The notes beneath the pieces were generated by a model. It was not told the origin of the DNA. It did not search any database and saw only the letters and a list, made by a program, of their open reading frames with translations. A stretch of DNA of 64,000 bases from Pseudomonadota bacterium. GTDB lineage: Bacteria; Pseudomonadota; Gammaproteobacteria; Steroidobacterales; Steroidobacteraceae. The translations under genes and the position numbers were made by a program. Below are positions 35,189 to 43,148 of this stretch, piece by piece (position 1 is the first letter of the stretch; each line of letters begins with the position of its first letter). The stretch spans positions 62,001 to 126,000 of the forward strand of contig JAFEDT010000001.1 in NCBI GenBank assembly GCA_018241445.1, in the 5' to 3' direction.

Positions 35189-36451
35189 TCAGCCGCCGCC
35201 CGCAGCACACGCCTGGATGCGCCGTTCGACGAAGCGGCGTTCGGCGGGATTGCGCGCCTGCCGCAGTGCCGCCTGGAAGTGCGGCATGGCCTGGGCGGAC
35301 CGCCCGCAGCGCAGCTCCATCTCGCCCATTGCCGATGACAGGAACGGATAGTCCGCCAGACGCTCGCGGTCCGCGATCTCCTGCAGCGCGTCCAGGCCGC
35401 GCTGCGGGCCATGGGCCTGCGCAATGGCGATGGCGCGGTTGAGCGCCACCACCGGCGAGGGTGAGATCGACATCAGGGCATCGTACAGGGCGATGACGCC
35501 GCGCCAGTCCGTCTCCGCGAAAGTCGGCGCCGCGACGTGCAGCGAGGCGATGGCGGCCTCGACGTGGTAAGGCGTGACGACCTCACCGCTGGCCGACCGT
35601 TCCAGCAGCCCGCAGCCCTCGGCGATCAGGCTGTGATCCCAGCGCGAGCGATCCTGGTCCGCGAGCGCCAGCAACTCGCCGCCGGCATCCAGCCGGCCCG
35701 GCAGGCGCGCCGCGTTGAAAGCCATGAGCGCAGCCAGCGCGTGGCTTGTCGTTGTGGCAGCCAGCGGATGTTCGAGCAGCAGCGCGGTCAGCCGGCGCGC
35801 TTCCGCGCAAAGTTCCGCGTTCACCGCGACCTCGGGCGAGGCCCCGTGGTACCCCTCGTTGAACAGCAGGTACAGCGCGCGTTGCACGGCCGGCAGGCGC
35901 GCGTGAAAGTCGCGCACCGACGCGACGTTGAACAGTGCCCGCGATTGCGCCAGCGTTTTGCGCGCACGCGTCAGCCGTTTCTCCATCGCGGCGTGCGTGT
36001 TGATGAATGCCGCGGCCACCTCGTCGACACTGAAGCCGCACAGGATGTGCAGGATCAGGGCAGCCTGGGCGATCTCGGGCAACTGCGGATGACAGCAGGA
36101 GAACATCATGCGCAGCAGGTCGTCGCGCACCTCGTGCGGCGCGAACAGCTCTTCCAGGGTCACCCCGAGCGTCCATTCGCTCTGCAGCGCCGCCACCACG
36201 CCGGCGGCGGAGCGCTGCGCCGTGCGGTCACGGCGCAACCCGTCCATCGCGCAGTTCCTGGCGGTGGCCATGAGCCAGGCCGCCGGGTCCTGGGGTGTGC
36301 CCCGGAAGGGCCACACCTCCAGAGCCCGGCAGAAGGCCTCCTGCACCACATCCTCCGCCAGGCGCAGGTTGCGCAGGCCGAGTACCCGCACCAGCGTCGC
36401 GGTGATCCGCCCGGCTTCGTGCCGGAAGAGATGCTCGACGGGCGGTTCCAT
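35189..36451 (-). CDS. ECF-type RNA polymerase sigma factor with C-terminal DUF6596/TPR-like extension (ECF42-like)
   Basis: 420 residues. Sigma region 2 (LRLAEDVVQEAFCRALEVWPF) and region 4 (QAALILHILCGFSVDEVAAAFINTHAAMEKRLTRARKTL) are followed by an extension of about 230 residues found in this ECF group. The ATG at 36451 is chosen; a TTG at 36499 overlapping the YCII stop is also possible. The gene directly follows a DGPF/YCII gene, a pairing known for ECF42-type sigma factors; these lack classical anti-sigma genes. Confidence 0.88.
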   Translation of the reverse strand: MEPPVEHLFRHEAGRITATLVRVLGLRNLRLAEDVVQEAFCRALEVWPFRGTPQDPAAWLMATARNCAMDGLRRDRTAQRSAAGVVAALQSEWTLGVTLEELFAPHEVRDDLLRMMFSCCHPQLPEIAQAALILHILCGFSVDEVAAAFINTHAAMEKRLTRARKTLAQSRALFNVASVRDFHARLPAVQRALYLLFNEGYHGASPEVAVNAELCAEARRLTALLLEHPLAATTTSHALAALMAFNAARLPGRLDAGGELLALADQDRSRWDHSLIAEGCGLLERSASGEVVTPYHVEAAIASLHVAAPTFAETDWRGVIALYDALMSISPSPVVALNRAIAIAQAHGPQRGLDALQEIADRERLADYPFLSSAMGEMELRCGRSAQAMPHFQAALRQARNPAERRFVERRIQACAAGGG

Positions 36452-36495
36452 CGGTGAAGTGGCCTTGCTGCGCCCGGTTGCCTGCTGGCGGCGGC

Positions 36496-36828
36496 TCAAC
36501 TGCTCAACTTGACGACAGGCCGGACCTCCACCTTGCCGCCACGCTCGATGATGGGGCAGTCCCGGGCCAGTTCAGCCGCCGCGGCCAGATCCCTCGCCTT
36601 GATCAGGGTGTAGCCGCCGATCACGTCCTTCGCCTCCGCGAACGGGCCGTCGGTGACCACCTTGCCCACCAGCTTGCCGCTGCGATCCAGCGGCTGGCCT
36701 CGATCCACAATGTGGTCCTTCTGCGCCAACTGTTTGAACCACGCCGCCCATTGGGGCAGGACCTGCTGCATCTGCTCGGGGGAGGCGGGACGATCACCGT
36801 TGCGATAGAGAAATACGAACTCGTTCAT
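36496..36828 (-). CDS. YCII-related DGPF-domain protein
   Basis: 110 residues. The DGPF motif itself appears in KVVTDGPFAEAKDVIGGYTLIKA. The dimeric ferredoxin-like YCII fold is predicted from family. CAGGAG lies 8-9 nt before the ATG at 36828. It is immediately upstream of the ECF sigma gene and is probably its co-expressed partner or a regulon member; the biochemical role is unknown. Confidence 0.93.
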   Translation of the reverse strand: MNEFVFLYRNGDRPASPEQMQQVLPQWAAWFKQLAQKDHIVDRGQPLDRSGKLVGKVVTDGPFAEAKDVIGGYTLIKARDLAAAAELARDCPIIERGGKVEVRPVVKLSS

Positions 36829-36989
36829 GATGGGGACTCCTGTTGATCGATGTACCGGCTGGTCCGCGCCTGCCGCCCGGTGCCTTGCCCGCACCGCCAC
36901 GCCCGACTGCGTCCCAGTGCGCATAGGACGTCCGACGGCCGTCCCGCCAGACAACTTTCCGCCATCCCTGCGCCTTTGCGCGCAGCGCG

Positions 36990-37742
36990 TCAATGCGCCT
37001 GCGCGCGCGGGGTCAGCAGCCCGGCCAGCAGGTAGAACACCAGGAACCACGCCAGGCTGCGGGTCAGGAACACGTCCAGGGTGCGATAGATCGTCGGCGC
37101 CGCCAGGTAGTGTTCCACTGCCTGCACGGCGCCCACCAGCAGCGCCGCCGCGGTGAGCAGCAGCAGCAGCGGCCGCACGCCGGGCGCCGCGTCGCCGCCC
37201 GCCGCCTGCCCCGCCGGTGACGGCAGCCTCAGGTACCACCACAGCATCACCGCCAGCCCCGCGACTGAACTCGCATACTGCAGCAGGCGGTACAGCGGCA
37301 GCTGGAACGGACCCACCGCGAGCGCCGTGGCAAGAACCGGAACATGCTGGACGATCCAGCCGAAGCCGTGGGTCGCGGAATCCCACGCGACGTGCGTCCA
37401 GGCGCCAATGACGATCGCTGGCGCCGCCAGCAACCACGGCACCACCCCCGATCGAAAGGGTTCCACCGCCTGCAGGCACAGCGCGTGGGCCCGGTGCGGC
37501 AGCAGCGCGGTCAGGGGCCGCCGCAGGAACACGGCGGCCAGCAGGAGCAGGTAGCCCAGCGCGAGGCACACTGTCCAGACGCCGGTGAGACTGTGGGTCT
37601 CGGGCATGGTCAGCCCCAGCCGTCCGGGCAGGAAGTGCGGCGCGTCGGGCACCATGGCGCCGATGATCAGTGGCGCGATATGCAGGTGCGTCCAGCGGCG
37701 CAGCGGCAGTACCGCGGCGGGATGTGCCAGCGTGAACGGCAT
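36990..37742 (-). CDS. DUF4184 family integral membrane protein
   Basis: 250 residues with about six hydrophobic spans. The N-terminus MPFTLAHPAAVLPLRR and IIGAMVPDAPHF are hallmarks of DUF4184 proteins, together with an HVAWDSATH segment; the conserved His/Asp residues recall membrane-bound metal-dependent hydrolases. No function is established. It starts 13 bp downstream of the glucoamylase stop on the same strand, so it may be its operon partner. The 161 bp between its stop and the YCII gene hold no obvious feature. Confidence 0.85.
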   Translation of the reverse strand: MPFTLAHPAAVLPLRRWTHLHIAPLIIGAMVPDAPHFLPGRLGLTMPETHSLTGVWTVCLALGYLLLLAAVFLRRPLTALLPHRAHALCLQAVEPFRSGVVPWLLAAPAIVIGAWTHVAWDSATHGFGWIVQHVPVLATALAVGPFQLPLYRLLQYASSVAGLAVMLWWYLRLPSPAGQAAGGDAAPGVRPLLLLLTAAALLVGAVQAVEHYLAAPTIYRTLDVFLTRSLAWFLVFYLLAGLLTPRAQAH

Positions 37743-37754
37743 GGCCGCGGCCCC

Positions 37755-40118
37755 CTATCGAGGCGTCGCCGGCCGGGCCGTCACGGCGATGTGCGCGTCG
37801 CGTCCGATCCACGTCCCGCCGTGACGCCAGGTCAGGTCGATCGTGCTTCCTGAGCGCAGCGGCGCGGCGTCTATGTCGAGCACCTGCACGCCCAGGGGAT
37901 GGGCGCGGGTCTCCTGCTCGCGGACGTTGCGCCAGCCATCCGTGCCCCAGCGCACGACCGCCGCTTCCTTCAGCACCACGGTCAGCGCACAGCCTTCCGG
38001 CAGTTGTGAGGCCGGCGCGGCTTCGCTCCACACGATGCGCGTCAACGCTGGCCGCGTTCCCTGGTAACGATCCCAGACGGCCTCGGGCCGATCGAACGGG
38101 CGGCGCAACAGGCGTGAGGCGGCCAGCTTCAGGTATTCCGCGTGCGCCCACACCAGCGGCATGGCAGACCCGCTGGGCCGCCCTGGCGCCAGGCCGCGCG
38201 CCGGAATCGCGGCGCTGTCCCAGATCTGCTCGGGCAACATGCCGCCGTTGGACGCCATGCGCGCCATCGCCGCCAGGTAAGGCAGCACGTCCTCGCCGCG
38301 GCACAGGGCATAGTGACCGCGTTCCCCGGTCAACAGCGGCCAGGGACGCCCGCGGCCGGTGCCGTCATAGGCCCGTCCGTCCTCGTGCTCGCCGTAGCCG
38401 TCCTCGTTGTAGCGATGCCAACAGGGGCCGGAGGGCGTATCGACCTTCAGCAGCGCGTCGGCCACCTTGACCGTGCCGGCGACTATCGGATCGTCGGCAC
38501 GGCGCAGGCCGAAGCGCACCAGCTGCAGGAAATCCAGGCTCACCTGCTCGGATGCCGGCAACTGCGGGTCGATCTCGCGGTTCCTGATGGGCAGGCGCTG
38601 TTCCTCGGGCGTGCAACGGTCCTGGGAGATCGCCTGGCGCGGCGCCTCGCGCACGTAGTAGCCCGGTACGCCGTACTGCTTCGCCAGTGGACGATCGCAC
38701 GCGACAGTCCAGTCCTCGAGGCGCGCATTCCAGTAATCGGCGACTGCCAGCGCCAGCTCACCCGCAGCCGGCGCCAGCAGGCGCGCGCCCGCCACCAGCG
38801 CGGCAATGCACACCCCGACGGTGAAGGTGTTGATGCCCGCGTCCTCCTCCCAGCGGTCCTGGTCGCTGGCCGGTCCCTGCAGCACCAGGAAGGCGAGCGC
38901 CCGCTGCACCATGGCGGCAACCTCGGTGCCATGCAGGGCGCCACGTTCTTCGAGCGCCGCCGCCAGCAGCACCGGAAAGGCGGTCTCATCGAGCTGGATT
39001 GCCGACCAGTGCTCGTGGCCGCCCAGCCATTGGTTCTGAAACCAATGTCCGTCGGCATTCTGGGTGGCGACCAGGTAGCGCAGCGTGTTGCGCGCCTCAT
39101 TCAGCGCACCGACCGCCAACAGGGCACCGGCGCTCTCTACCAGGTCGCGCGGCCACACCAGGTGATAGCCCTCGCGCTCGTCGCGGGTGTTGCCCCACGG
39201 GACGCTGAGTGAGGCCACCATCGCACCGGGATAGGTTTTGTCCTGGTGTGTCCGCAGCACCATCATCGAGGTGGTCACCTGCGCGGCGCACAACTGCGGC
39301 AATGACTCACGCAAAGCGGCGCCACCCAGGGCGTCATGCCAGCGAGTCCAGCCGGTCATCTGCCGTTCCCAGGACAGATCGAAGGGCGCCGCCAGGGCGG
39401 TGACAGCCAGTGTGGCGGCAGCCTGCGCCGTGCTGGCAAAGGCCAGGCCCAGCACCGACTGGCGCGGCAGTTCACCGATCAGAGCCACGTTGCCGGGCCC
39501 CGCCGACTGGTACTGTGCGGTGAACTTCGCGTTGCGGGAAAAATCCTGCCAGCCATCGCTGGCGCCGACAATGCCGGCGCTGGCGCGCCCGATGGCGTCG
39601 CCCTGCTGCGCGGTGGCGGCCAGCAGCGCCAATGCGAAAGGTCCCTGCTGCGCCCACAGCACCTGCCGGCCGCGCAGCGACTCCACCCCCGCGAGATTGC
39701 CATTGCCGGTGCCGCCCATGTGCGGGGCAAGCAGCACGTAGGGCCGCAATGCCGGATCGCCCTGCAGCGACACCTCCACCAGCAGCACGTCGCGGTGCAG
39801 GCACGGCACGATGCGCAGTATCAGCTCGAAGCGCTCGTGGTGATGCACCACGCGCACGGCCGGCGAGCCCGGCGCCGCCAGCTCCAGCGTGTAGCGCCAC
39901 AGTCGCTTGACCTCCACCCAGAAGCCCGCATCGTCGGCGACGATGAAGCCCAGGTCGCGGATCTGCGGCAGGTCGACGCGCGGATAGTAGACCTCGTTGA
40001 GTATGCCGGCGCCGAGCGTGAACCACAGGCGCGAGGCGCCGAGCGAGCACCCCACCATGTCCTTGGCGCTGCTGCACCAGGTGGGCGGCAGGCCCGGCGC
40101 ACCCGGCGCATCGCTCAC
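37755..40118 (-). CDS. GH15 glucoamylase/glucodextranase-like glycosidase
   Basis: 787 residues. An N-terminal beta-sandwich domain (residues 1-270; FTLGAGILNEVYYPRVD) precedes the GH15 catalytic barrel with GYHLVWPRDLVES, the acid region WSAIQLDETAFPVLL and the base region GMLPEQIWDS; a short beta C-domain ends the chain. It releases glucose from alpha-glucans. No signal peptide, so it is probably cytoplasmic and may act on storage glycogen or maltodextrin. The GTG at 40118 overlaps the glucokinase stop (GTGA). Confidence 0.9.
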   Translation of the reverse strand: MSDAPGAPGLPPTWCSSAKDMVGCSLGASRLWFTLGAGILNEVYYPRVDLPQIRDLGFIVADDAGFWVEVKRLWRYTLELAAPGSPAVRVVHHHERFELILRIVPCLHRDVLLVEVSLQGDPALRPYVLLAPHMGGTGNGNLAGVESLRGRQVLWAQQGPFALALLAATAQQGDAIGRASAGIVGASDGWQDFSRNAKFTAQYQSAGPGNVALIGELPRQSVLGLAFASTAQAAATLAVTALAAPFDLSWERQMTGWTRWHDALGGAALRESLPQLCAAQVTTSMMVLRTHQDKTYPGAMVASLSVPWGNTRDEREGYHLVWPRDLVESAGALLAVGALNEARNTLRYLVATQNADGHWFQNQWLGGHEHWSAIQLDETAFPVLLAAALEERGALHGTEVAAMVQRALAFLVLQGPASDQDRWEEDAGINTFTVGVCIAALVAGARLLAPAAGELALAVADYWNARLEDWTVACDRPLAKQYGVPGYYVREAPRQAISQDRCTPEEQRLPIRNREIDPQLPASEQVSLDFLQLVRFGLRRADDPIVAGTVKVADALLKVDTPSGPCWHRYNEDGYGEHEDGRAYDGTGRGRPWPLLTGERGHYALCRGEDVLPYLAAMARMASNGGMLPEQIWDSAAIPARGLAPGRPSGSAMPLVWAHAEYLKLAASRLLRRPFDRPEAVWDRYQGTRPALTRIVWSEAAPASQLPEGCALTVVLKEAAVVRWGTDGWRNVREQETRAHPLGVQVLDIDAAPLRSGSTIDLTWRHGGTWIGRDAHIAVTARPATPR

Positions 40119-40861
40119 CGCCGTGCGCCCCGCGGCGGCGCACTCACCGAACCGGGGAGCGTCACGGGATAGCGGCCGGAGCGCCACAGGCGCACCCCGC
40201 CGGTGAAGGCGTTCAAGTTGGTGCCGAGCCTGACCCAGGACGGCAGCCGCTTCATGCGCGCGGCGTTGCCTCCGCCCAGCACTACGTAGTCAGGCTCGAG
40301 CGCGGCCCGCAGTTCCCCGACCACCTCGAGCACCGCCTTGCGCCATTTGCGGTTGCCGTGGCGCTGGCGCGCACGCTCCCCGACATGGCCCTCGAAGCTG
40401 ATCCCGCGACGCCACGGCAGGTGCGCAATCTCCGTCGGCTCAACCACGCCATCGATGATCAACGTGGCGCCCAGACCGGTGCCCAGCCCGAGAAACAGCA
40501 TGCGCCCGCCGCGATAGCTGCCGATCGCCTGCATGGCCGCATCATTGACGATCCGCACCGGTTTGCCCAAAGCGCGCGCGAAGTCGAAGCCGACCCAGCC
40601 GCCGCCGAGATTGTGCGGTTCGCGCGCAATCCGGCCGCGGAACACCATGCCGGGATAGCCCAGCGACACCACGTCGTAGCCGCCCGCTGGCAGCAGCGTG
40701 CGGATGCCCTGCAACAGTTGCGCCGGGGTCAGCCGCGCTCCGGACTCGAAGCGGCTGACCGCACCGCGCGCATCGATGCGCAGCTTCACGTGGCTGCCGC
40801 CGATATCGGCCACCAGCACGCGCTGTGGGGCTTGCTTCTGCGCCTTGTTGTTGCCGGCCAC
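40115..40861 (-). CDS. ppgK: ROK-type polyphosphate glucokinase
   Basis: 248 residues. ATP/polyphosphate-fold motifs LVADIGGSHVKL (near residue 16), GYPGMVFRGRI, NDAAMQAIG and GLGTGLGATLI fit the ROK/PPGK family, which phosphorylates glucose with polyphosphate. HLPWRRG and LGGGNAARMKRLP are further family segments. Coupled by a 4-bp overlap to a glucose-releasing GH15 enzyme, so the pair would convert alpha-glucan to glucose 6-phosphate. The phosphoryl donor is inferred from family. Confidence 0.87.
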   Translation of the reverse strand: MAGNNKAQKQAPQRVLVADIGGSHVKLRIDARGAVSRFESGARLTPAQLLQGIRTLLPAGGYDVVSLGYPGMVFRGRIAREPHNLGGGWVGFDFARALGKPVRIVNDAAMQAIGSYRGGRMLFLGLGTGLGATLIIDGVVEPTEIAHLPWRRGISFEGHVGERARQRHGNRKWRKAVLEVVGELRAALEPDYVVLGGGNAARMKRLPSWVRLGTNLNAFTGGVRLWRSGRYPVTLPGSVSAPPRGARR

Positions 40862-40887
40862 GTGCTTCCTTTCGGCCCGCAGGCCCT

Positions 40888-42594
40888 TCAGAACAGGCCG
40901 GTGATGCGGCCCTGCGCATCGACGTCGATGGCATCCGCCGCCGGCACCTTCGGCAGGCCCGGCATGGTCATGATGTCACCGCAGATCATGATGATGAACT
41001 CCGCGCCGGCTGCCAGCCGGACCTCGCGGATATTGACACTGTGATGGGTCGGTGCGCCGCGCAGCTTCGGATCGGTGGAAAACGAGTACTGGGTCTTGGC
41101 GACGCACACGGGGTAATGGCCGTAGCCGGCCTCCTGCAGCTGCCGGATACGCGCCCGCACGCGGGTGTCGGCGGTGATGTCGGCGGCGTGGTAGATGCGG
41201 GTGGCGATCAGCTTCATCTTCTCCCACAGCCCCACGTCATCGCCGTACACGTAGCGGAACTGCGAAGGCTGCTGACACAGGCGCACCACCTCCTGCGCCA
41301 GCTCCAGTGCGCCACGCCCGCCCTGGGCGTAATGGCTGGCCGGAATGACGCGCACGCCGTGCGGGGCCACCCGGTCGATCAGCAGCTGAGTCTCGCGCTC
41401 GCTGTCCTCGGCGCGCCGGTTGATGGCGACCACGCACGGCAGGCCGTAGCGGTTGACGACGTTGTCGATATGGCGCTCCAGGTTGACCACGCCCTTCTCC
41501 AGCGCCGCCAGGTTCTCCTGCGCCAGGTCGGGCAGGTCCACGCCGCCGTGGTACTTCAGTGCCCGGATGGTGGCCACGACCACCGCGGCAGCGGGGGTCA
41601 GGCCGGCCTTGCGGCACTTGATGTCGACGAACTTCTCCGCGCCCAGGTCGGCGCCGAAGCCGGCCTCGGTCACCACGTAGTCCGCCAGCTTCAACGCAGT
41701 GCGCGTGGCGATGACGGAGTTGCAGCCGTGGGCGATGTTGGCAAACGGACCGCCGTGCACGAAGGCCGGGTTGTTCTCCAGCGTCTGCACCAGGTTCGGC
41801 GCCAGTGCGTTCTTCAGCAGCGCCGTCATGGCGCCGTGCGCCTTCAGGTCGCGCGCGCGGATCGCGCCGCCGTCGGCGCGGTAGCCAACCACGATGTTCC
41901 CGAGGCGCTCCTTCAGGTCGGTGAGGCTTACGGCGAGGCACAGGATGGCCATGACTTCGGAGGCCACCACGATGTCGAAGCCGTCCTCACGCGGCACGCC
42001 GTTGCCGGTGCCGCCCAGTCCAACCACGATCTGGCGCAGCGCCCGGTCATTGACGTCGACCACCCGCCGCCACGCCACCCGGCGCACGTCGAAGCCCAGC
42101 TGGTTGCCGTGGTAGATGTGGTTGTCGATCAGGCCCGCCAGCAGGTTGTTGGCCAGCGCAATGGCCGCGAAATCGCCGGTGAAGTGGAGATTGATGTCCT
42201 CCATCGGCACGACCTGCGCGTAGCCGCCGCCGGCGGCGCCGCCCTTCATGCCGAACACCGGCCCGAGGGCCGGTTCGCGCAGGCACACCATGGTTCGTTT
42301 GCCGAGCCGGTTGAGCGCATCGCCGAGCCCGACGGTGGTGGTGGTCTTGCCCTCCCCCGCAGGCGTTGGCGATATCGCCGTCACCAGCACCAGGCGGCCA
42401 TCGGGGCGATCGTGCAGGCTGGCGGCGTAGTCCAGCGATACTTTCGCCTTGTAGCGCCCGTAGGGTTCCAGGCAGTCCTCGGGGAGCCCCAGGCGCTCGA
42501 GCGCCAGTGGCAGGATCGGACGCAGGCTGGCCTGCTGCGCGATCTCGATGTTGCTCAGGTTGGCGGCGGCGCCGCGCGGCGGGGGGGTGTGCAT
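40888..42594 (-). CDS. fhs: Formate-tetrahydrofolate ligase
   Basis: 568 residues, standard length. It makes 10-formyl-THF from formate, THF and ATP. P-loop [14 protein letters not shown] (near residue 77), [36 protein letters not shown], and [15 protein letters not shown] are diagnostic. The ATG at 42594 begins [22 protein letters not shown]. It is divergent from hemJ, with a perfect hairpin between the two. Confidence 0.97.
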   Translation of the reverse strand: MHTPPPRGAAANLSNIEIAQQASLRPILPLALERLGLPEDCLEPYGRYKAKVSLDYAASLHDRPDGRLVLVTAISPTPAGEGKTTTTVGLGDALNRLGKRTMVCLREPALGPVFGMKGGAAGGGYAQVVPMEDINLHFTGDFAAIALANNLLAGLIDNHIYHGNQLGFDVRRVAWRRVVDVNDRALRQIVVGLGGTGNGVPREDGFDIVVASEVMAILCLAVSLTDLKERLGNIVVGYRADGGAIRARDLKAHGAMTALLKNALAPNLVQTLENNPAFVHGGPFANIAHGCNSVIATRTALKLADYVVTEAGFGADLGAEKFVDIKCRKAGLTPAAAVVVATIRALKYHGGVDLPDLAQENLAALEKGVVNLERHIDNVVNRYGLPCVVAINRRAEDSERETQLLIDRVAPHGVRVIPASHYAQGGRGALELAQEVVRLCQQPSQFRYVYGDDVGLWEKMKLIATRIYHAADITADTRVRARIRQLQEAGYGHYPVCVAKTQYSFSTDPKLRGAPTHHSVNIREVRLAAGAEFIIMICGDIMTMPGLPKVPAADAIDVDAQGRITGLF

Positions 42595-42642
42595 GTGTAC
42601 CGATGCTACCAGAGACTTTCCAGGCGCTGCGCGCCACTCCTC

Positions 42643-42669
42643 ACCGGGTTCGCAGGAAGCGAACCCGGT
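42643..42669. promoter_or_regulatory. Perfect 11-bp hairpin between fhs and hemJ
   Basis: ACCGGGTTCGC (42643-42653) and GCGAACCCGGT (42659-42669) around AGGAA. It lies about 49 bp upstream of fhs and 56 bp upstream of hemJ. It has no T-run and stands between divergent starts, so an operator or 5'-leader structure is more likely than a terminator. Confidence 0.55.
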
Positions 42670-42725
42670 ACATGAGCCAGGAAAAGATCAGGAGAGGGCT
42701 GCGTGCCGGTTACAATCGCCCCCCA

Positions 42726-43142
42726 ATGTTGTGGCTCAAGGCCTTGCACGTGAGCTTCGTGGTGACCTGGTTCGCCGGCCTGTTCTATCTGCCGCGCCTG
42801 TTCGTCTACCATGCCGACTGCCGCGACGCGCCCGGTCTTGAGCGCTTCGTGGTCATGGAGCGGCGCCTGTTCTTCATCATGTCACTCGGCGCGCTGCTGG
42901 CAATGCTGTTCGGCCTGTCCATGATCGTGCAGGCGCCGCAGTACCTGGGGCTGGGCTGGATGCGCGCCAAGCTGCTGCTGGTCGCGCTGCTGTTCGCCTA
43001 CCACTACGGCTGCTGGCGGCTGATGCTCGCCCTGCGTGCCGGACGGGCGCGCCCGGCGCGCTGGTACCGGATCTACAACGAGGTTCCGGCGCTGCTGCTG
43101 CTGGCGATCGTGATACTGGCGGTCGTCAAGCCGGGCGACTGA
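42726..43142 (+). CDS. hemJ: HemJ/CopD-like protoporphyrinogen IX oxidase
   Basis: 138 residues with four hydrophobic spans. MLWLKALHVSFVVTWFAGLFYLPRLFVYHA and the C-terminal RIYNEVPALLLLAIVILAVVKP match HemJ (UPF0093), which oxidises protoporphyrinogen IX in many bacteria lacking HemG/HemY; the conserved His in KALHVSF fits haem binding. TACAAT at 42711-42716, 9 nt before the ATG, suggests a nearly leaderless transcript. It converges with the M13 peptidase gene 6 bp on. Confidence 0.92.
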   Translation: MLWLKALHVSFVVTWFAGLFYLPRLFVYHADCRDAPGLERFVVMERRLFFIMSLGALLAMLFGLSMIVQAPQYLGLGWMRAKLLLVALLFAYHYGCWRLMLALRAGRARPARWYRIYNEVPALLLLAIVILAVVKPGD

Positions 43143-43148
43143 GCTGCC

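Noticed and set aside
36829..38304. Long upstream extension of the YCII reading frame
   Set aside because: Only the last 110 codons match a family and follow a good ribosome-binding site; the rest is out of frame under DUF4184 and GH15 genes.
42595..42725. THF riboswitch upstream of fhs
   Set aside because: Only one simple hairpin is visible; no conserved riboswitch junction was recognised.
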